Under the pieces are notes generated by a model. The model saw only the letters and a list, made by a program, of their open reading frames with translations, was not told the origin of the DNA and ran no database searches. From Ophiura sarsii (Eukaryota > Echinodermata > Ophiuroidea > Amphilepidida > Ophiuridae), in the NCBI GenBank assembly GCA_035610835.1, contig CM069452.1:12247753-12311752 (forward strand): a DNA stretch of 64,000 bases, written 5' to 3'. Made by a program: the position numbers and the translations under genes. The number at the start of each line of letters is the position of its first letter. Positions within the stretch are counted from its first letter, which is position 1. This document shows positions 58,019 to 64,000 of this stretch, in pieces.

Positions 58019-58020
58019 AC

Positions 58021-58990
58021 ATAAGACAACTGCCATGTCACAGACTGCTAAAATACCCAAATGTAACTCATTATTGTGTTCCCATCCCTTATCACATATG
58101 GACCGGTGATTTTGACATTTTAACGGCAATAAATCATCGAATATTTTGTCAACCTCTGACTATGTGGTCCATTTTCAGGGTTATGAAGGTTGGTTTATGC
58201 CCTTGGGGCATAATTATGTCCTTTGCAGTCTTTTAATTGGACCACATAGTGGGAAATATACATAATCTTAGATGATTTATTACCGGCGTAATGTAAAATC
58301 ACCGGTCCAAAAGTGTTAAGGGACTGGGAACATAATAAGTTAACAGTGGTTCTCATGGCAGGAACGCCTCCAATGACGTATAAAAATGAACCGTTTCCAA
58401 CTATACATATTACAAAGTTACATGGCAGAATGATGGTAAAAAGAAGCTTCGGTTGATGTGTAAGTCCAATGAGTCGCTTCCGATGATATGCTCAGGTTCA
58501 AGTGCCTGTGACTAAAGCACATATCAGACATTTTCATCAAATCCCCGATAACTTGTAAAAATAACATATGAAATGGTGAACAACTCTGTAAATGCACCGT
58601 AAATTAGTTCGAGAAATACATAATTGCTGGTTTAGTATCTGCTTGCGAACATGTCTAATAGGAAAAGTAACTACATATAATAATATAAACGGCAATAAAG
58701 TGCTAATTTGCCTGATACCCTTCAATGCTAATTTAATATCATGTTGTTGCTCTCCAATTTCTCCATAAAATGAATGTAGCCAAAAATGTCTATGTTATCT
58801 TACCATTTAATAATGTATGAGACATTTTAAATGTTAACAATAGCCGTTTTGTAGTTGATTGATCGGTAATTGTATCACTACCATCTAGAATCTACAATGG
58901 CCAAGACTACTTGATTGCTTTATTCATTAAACGTAATGTATTTTATATTGATGTAGCTAAATGATGAAATTTGTAACGGTGATTGAATAC
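58021..58990 (-). pseudogene. GPCR pseudogene 3 (N-terminal part only)
   Basis: Matches unit 2 from the span-2 region (ACTGCTAAAATACCCAA) through the N-terminus (GGTTGATGTGTAAGTCCAAT) and the upstream flank, ending about where the transposon was inserted in units 1 and 2 (ACCAAACCAATTAGG here, ACAAACCAATGGTA-CAGG in unit 2). It is broken by a MITE at 58069-58336 and by frame damage, and lacks everything after span 2. Confidence 0.8.
58069..58336. mobile_element. MITE family M inserted in GPCR pseudogene 3
   Basis: Left end TTATTGTGTTCCCATCCCTT, right end reversed TTATTATGTTCCCAGTCCCT, both leading to GGACCGGTGATTTT. The second copy is at 30065-30294. TAA flanks (GTAA-CTC and ATAA-TAAG) may be a 3-bp target duplication. 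Confidence 0.8.
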
Positions 58991-59740
58991 AGGACCAAAC
59001 CAATTAGGCCTATATGTCTATATTTCAAAAAACATGGAAGCAATATGTATCAAATGACATGGGTATTGACGAATATCACATTAAAATGTTCATTTTTTAT
59101 TACCGTGCCGCTAAGAAATCAAAGTCCAGAAGCGTCAGTTTATCCTTGGTGTAAGACAGCTCGGAATTAACATTAACGTAGCACAACATCCTTTATTGAC
59201 GGATAAAGGATAATGCAGCTTTATTCCGTAATGGTTCTGTACAGTAGTCTAACTTAAGAATGTCTTACACCAACGATATACATGATATACTGAAGCCTCT
59301 GGCTGAAGGCTGATATAATTTACCTTGAGGGGACAATAGGTGCATCGATCGGGAACGCGGCTTTCTACATAGAGAATGGCAGAACATGCGAAATGTTTCG
59401 AAACTAAAATCATCTGTTCATCTTGTTTTCCTGGACTTAACCGTTTAGAACAATATGACTTGCGAATGTTTACATTTTATGGTAACGAAGACTCCACTGT
59501 ATCGGATGCTGTATTATCCGAAGGGTTGCGACCATCTTTAACGAGATTTATGAAGAAAATGGCGATACCGTTTTCAATATTTTAGTTCCTTTGTATTATT
59601 GCAAATGATCAAATCACCTGTATTAATTATTATTTACAGATAACAGACACAGGAGAAACAAAAATTGAGGTATTGCTCATCGGCTACATCGATTTATTAA
59701 CCTTTACTGAGCACCAAAAATGGCACTCTTATTCATTTTC
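58991..59740. other. No gene recognised
   Basis: No exon or complete repeat is evident. TTGGTGTAAGACAG at 59148 and CTTACACCAACG at 59263 with GAAGCCTCTGGC/AGTCCAGAAGCG neighbours form a loose inverted pair. Confidence 0.35.
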
Positions 59741-59935
59741 AACTATGTAGATTCACTACAATTTATACTGGTAATTCTAATTACCTCATTCATTTGTAGA
59801 ATTAAATTTAACATAGTTTACATTTATTCACGATATGTCACCTGTAGATTCACTACAATTAATACTGGTGATTTTAATTACATCATTCATTTGTAGAATT
59901 AAATTAAACATAGTTTTAATTTATTCACGATATGT
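59741..59935 (+). repeat. ~98-bp tandem duplication
   Basis: The unit GTAGATTCACTACAATTTAT ... TTCACGATATGTCAC occurs twice in tandem (59743 and 59844). Confidence 0.85.
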
Positions 59936-60230
59936 CACTACATATAGTAGTAATACATTGGATAGTAAATTTATCATACATAAAATGTATAGTTAGATTG
60001 AACTGATCGTCCATTTGACGATGCTTATTTGTATAATAATAATAAGTCATGGAAATATAATTGTATAAATTGATAACAAACGTGTTCGTATCATCAACAA
60101 CCATCAATTTTTTGGAAAAGTAAAATATCCTAAACCTAATGTATAAACACCTAAGAGAGATATGCTCATGAGATGACACAATGATGGATGAACTAATGAA
60201 TTGACTAACGATATGTCACTACATATAGTA
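59930..60230 (+). repeat. ~300-bp direct duplication, copy 1
   Basis: Starts GTCACTACATATAGTAGTAA and continues through TTGACGATGCTTATTTGT and TGAACACC-like words. Copy 2 is 61347-61640. Confidence 0.9.
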
Positions 60231-61346
60231 CAGGGTGTCCCAAAAGTCTATGCACGACTTTGAAGCTTTGTATTTCACAAAACATAAGTCGTATTGAAAA
60301 TATGAATACATATTTAGAAAGAGGAGATGTGGGAAATAATTTTGATACCAAACATTGGAGTAACATCCGTTTGTAATGCCACCCTAGAAGTAAAATATGT
60401 ATTACTGCAAAAATGTAATTTTATACTTCGGAGGAATAAAGTTCATAAATCCATACCTATTGAGATTTAAAAAAAATACGGGTAGAGTTGGTTACACGGA
60501 AAGTGATCTGTCAATTGTAATATTTAAAATTTTACATTACAGTGATATCATCATAATAACAAACTATATCACACATAATTTTCGTTTCTATAGTGAAATC
60601 TAATTTAAATGTTTTCCATGTATACAGAGACGTGTGCTAGTGCAAAAACACAGACCTAAACAATTGAATAACGTAACAGAAAAGTGAACACACACATCAC
60701 ACAGCTGTCAAACATGTTAAAATTTAAACTTAGCGGATTAGCGGATTATTTTAATGCTGCTTGAAGGCCTCATCGAAGGTTGTTTTACCCATTTAGAATA
60801 TGTTCCTGTGTTCAAAAATGTATCCACCAACTTCAGAATGGATATTCTTCCTGGTGCGCGTTTCACTTTGAAATGTTTTCTGAACTTTTGTTGAGTAAGT
60901 TGAACTGAATGTGTTTCAGCGTAGAACCATACAATTTGTATTCGCTTATCTATGCTGTAAACCATCTTGATAATGAAGACTTTTGCTGTGCAATGTTGTC
61001 TACTACGCTTATTTATGTTGTGAGTGACCGAGTTTGGTATTAAATAACAAATTAATGTTGCAAGGTAAGCAGTGAACTGTGACTAATGCGCAACGTTGCT
61101 TTCATACCCTTAATTTATGCGCACTTTTAGCAACAATGTGTGGACTTGGTATGGGTTGGTCTGGCACACGGCCAATGACTTTCAACCAGTTTTATAATGT
61201 TGTGGGTTCACCAATAGGGTTGTGTTTGATATCAAATTAATTTCCCAAATCTCGTCTATCAAAATATGGTTAAATTTATACCATATGATTTATATTTTAT
61301 GAGATATGACTCTTCAAAAACGTGCATAGACTTTTGGGACACCCTG
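60231..61346 (-). mobile_element. Mariner-like element with DUF4817-type HTH remnant
   Basis: Ends CAGGGTGTCCCAAAAGTCTA (identical reversed, continuing TGCACG) with TA on both sides. It interrupts the second copy of the 300-bp duplication at CATATAG-TA; the first copy is the empty site. 1116 bp. Only the N-terminal transposase region remains (60738-60965), so it is an internally deleted copy. Confidence 0.92.
60738..60965 (-). pseudogene. Transposase N-terminal HTH (DUF4817-like)
   Basis: ATG at 60963-60965; 75 residues. MVYSIDKRIQIVWFYAETHS followed by QKFRKHF and ISILKLVDTFLNTGTYSKW matches the DUF4817 helix-turn-helix pattern (YS-x-EQR, FR-x-x-F, I-x-x-L-V-x-x-F-x-x-T-G) found at the start of some mariner-like transposases. 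It ends early with no DDE catalytic domain after it, so it cannot catalyse transposition; it could at most bind the ends. Confidence 0.8.
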
Positions 61347-61640
61347 TAGTACCTTAATAATACATTGGATAGTAAATTTATCATACATACAATGTATAGT
61401 TAGATTGAACTGATCGTCCATTTGACGATGCTTATTTGTTTAATACAATAATAATAAGTCATGGAAATATAATTGTATAAATTGATAACAGACGTGTTCG
61501 TATCATCAACAACCATCAATTTTTTGGAAAAGTAAAATATCCTAAACCTAATGTATGAACACCTAAGAGAGATATGCTCATGAGATGACACAATGATGGA
61601 TGAACTATTGAATTGACTAAGGACCATTATTATATTAGAT
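61347..61640 (+). repeat. ~300-bp direct duplication, copy 2
   Basis: AATACATTGGATAGTAAATT through ATGATGGATGAACTATTGAA; few differences from copy 1. Confidence 0.9.
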
Positions 61641-64000
61641 GAGTCATTTATACATTTTTTCAACACATGATTCCAGGGGTCTGTAGATTACCAACCCCTA
61701 CCTATAGAGAATTGCTCGGAAGATAACATCTGCTAATTTCACATTGTATACTGACTTCAAATTTATGGTATTTTAATGTCCTATAGTCTAATCTGCATAA
61801 TTTATTGTATCAATTTAATGAATGAATGGCAATAATAGAGCGAGCACATCAATCGCTGACTCTAAAATTACTCAATAATGGGTGGGTGGGAGTGGAATTT
61901 TTAGGAAGCGACTAGTCACGATGAAGCCAATGAGAAATATGATCAAAACAATAGACTAGGTAAAAGCACGGAACCTCATCCAGAACCAAAACAAAGGGCG
62001 AAAATCGCGGGCATGAAAGCAAGGATGCTGATTGGCCCGATGTACGGTAACCAAGACACACAGACGCACACTGCAATAGGGATAGCCCAGAGGGTATCTG
62101 CCCCGGTAAATAAATTGGTTTATGCAAGTAGGCCTTCCATAAACCTTAATATTGAAGCCTTGGCTTCTATATTATTGAGTTCATAGGGGATTTTTGACGG
62201 GGGAGATTAGCGACCCCGTCATTTGAAACGACGTTTCTAAGTCGTAACCTTTTCACAAACCCCTAAAATTCGCGGCATTTGCTAATATTAATAACTTGCA
62301 TTAATCATCTTCTGAAGCGATTTTGTTGTAAAATGTAATTGATATTGTTATAATATGAAGGTAAGAGGACACAGTAAGTTATTTCAGCTATTTGGATGCC
62401 ATTTAGTAATATACTAAGCTATTTGGATGCTATTTTGTATTATATTATATGATTTAGTAATATACTGAGTCACTGAGTCCACGGCCTCTTTGTTCCGTGT
62501 TGCCTTGGTCTCGCAATTAGCCCAATGATTATGGCGAACCCTAGGCTACATCCCCCAGTCATCAATATTACCGTACGGACGCTAAAGCTGTACAAATATC
62601 GGAGCCTGCAAGATAGCGACATAAGAGGGCGGCTGAGAGTTACCCTTCAATATGATTAGCCCAATGATATGGCAACAACCCCTCGACCTTTGCCATGCGA
62701 CACGAAAACAAGACTAGAAGTGACGTCATGATTATTACTTCTCCGAGATGCGCAGAACTCCGCCATTTTGTACACATTTTAAACCGACAGAAAAATTCTG
62801 CGCAAGTACGTGTAAACCAATGGGATTTTTAACTCTGGACGAAAGTGAAAATGAACCGCCGATATTTCAAGATTTACCATACTTTGTTTTAGTTATTTGA
62901 AGATGACACTCAATCTTTAGGTTTGGCTTTGATGGTACGTGATCAGAGATCAAGTAGGGAATCTTTTGGCGTAGCACTTTTTGCTACATATTTGTGCATT
63001 AGTGTTCAAAAGTGTGTCGTATTTCGTGATGCTACATTGGTTAAATCGAACGCTGCGTGGTGGTATGCACTATGCAGGTTATTACGGGGCTTGGGCTCTA
63101 CTGTGGGTTGGGTTTGGGAATTCACGGAGAGTGAGACTTACGGGATACGGGTACCCGTGACACGCACGTATAGAATGACCCGTGTCACGTAAGAGAAAAA
63201 GCACGGGATAACTCAAGCCTACTTTCAACAGTCTTCTATCTCCCCCGTCCAGTTTTTTTTAAATACCTTGTTTTGACTGAAATGTTAAAAAAATAGCAAA
63301 TTTTAAACTGTTCTCACTTTTATCCTAGCGCAAACGTCCATTGGTCACTCGCGCTGGCTGAAAAAGAAAATATCGACCATTTGCATGACACGCTAGCTGA
63401 CTGTATATAAACAAAATATTATGCAATGAATGCGCGCAAAATGTCCCTTTACCATTGGGCCAGAATGGGTCAAATGGATGTAAATCATTCAGAGGAAGTC
63501 CTCCGATGTTTAGTAGGGTGAAATATCAATTCACGTGATGAGTAAAACCAGGTCGGTGCCACTGTACACAGCTTCCCATTGCCGACGTTGAAGCCTCTAA
63601 TGTTTTTCGCCCTCGATTTACAAGGTACATTTATGCTAATGAGTTGACGCAAAAGGTACATCGCGCAGACTTCGCGCTGTATCGAACGTCTCAATGTCCC
63701 TTATAAGGACTTTTGTGCTGTCAATCATGGCGTTGTCAAGATAGCGCCCTCGTTTTACAAGGTACATTTTCAGACACGCCCCACTTAGGCACGCCCCAGT
63801 TCCATATATGGGAGGCTTTCAGTTTGCGATTCGAATAGCCTCTCCCATTACTATTAAACTCCTGGTAAAACCGGGTTATGACAACCTAAATTATTTCATC
63901 TAAAATGTTTCTCTACATACCTAATGAATCTTTTCACATGACACTCACATTAGACGGTTTCATTTCTAAATGTATTTCAAGTTTGATGCTTTTGATATTC
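61641..64000. other. No supported gene; CpG-richer patches
   Basis: 62500-63240 and 63580-63800 are richer in CpG than the rest. A 26-codon frame (62820-62900, MGFLTLDESENEPPIFQ) has a good ATG context but no family. CGCCCTCGATTTACAAGGTA (63608) and CGCCCTCGTTTTACAAGGTA (63744) are a direct repeat. GGGGGAGA at 62200 and TCTCCCCC at 63240 could be ends of a G-rich-TIR element. Confidence 0.4.

Noticed and set aside
62820..62900. 26-codon ORF MGFLTLDESENEPPIFQ
   Set aside because: Good ATG context but too short, and no domain or partner exon was seen.

Overview
This window is a stretch of AT-rich animal nuclear DNA. It has introns with GT/AG splice sites, metazoan-only gene families, dense DNA-transposon and LINE debris, long G/C homopolymers and one 100-base assembly gap. 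No prokaryotic or organellar features are visible. The gene content (a Pygopus gene, a peptide-type class A GPCR and an MRH-domain sorting receptor) and the very high load of TA-target MITEs suggest a marine invertebrate. An ambulacrarian such as a hemichordate or echinoderm is my guess, but the phylum cannot be fixed from this sequence.

Host genes are few. (1) A compact Pygopus gene lies on the minus strand at 11294-14224, with three coding exons: a short basic exon, an exon with the NHD-type nuclear localisation signal, and an exon with an NPF motif and the PHD finger. (2) A type I membrane protein of the MRH / cation-dependent mannose-6-phosphate-receptor / Atg27-like class lies on the minus strand at 32326-43773. 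Its six coding exons have compatible phases; the last acceptor is ambiguous. (3) An intronless class A GPCR lies on the minus strand at 55654-56745. It is the intact member of a tandem array whose other two members (about 52911-55440 and 58021-58990) are broken.

Layout. 1-11 kb: a decayed mariner, an unclassified terminal-inverted-repeat element, nested TA-insertion MITEs. 11-14 kb: Pygopus. 15.8-21 kb: two unusual repeat-built elements, one full of GCAATC motifs and one with seven copies of GTTGCGGAATGAC plus a minisatellite hairpin. 22-25.6 kb: a non-LTR retrotransposon split by a 2.25 kb TTAA-flanked element. 25.7-32 kb: MITEs, the gap and hairpin elements. 32-44 kb: the MRH gene with MITEs in its introns. 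44-47.7 kb: a foldback element built of 150-bp repeats, then a three-level nest of transposons. 48-51 kb: a long-TIR MITE and a Tx1/L1-like LINE tail. 53-59 kb: the GPCR array, whose transposon insertions date the duplications. 59.7-61.7 kb: short tandem duplications, one interrupted by a mariner-like element carrying a DUF4817-type helix-turn-helix remnant. 61.7-64 kb: nothing I can name.

The most informative signals are evolutionary. Several insertions have an exact empty-site copy elsewhere in the window or perfect target-site duplications, so the order of events can be read. The least explained signals are the GTTGCGGAATGAC element and the GCAATC element.
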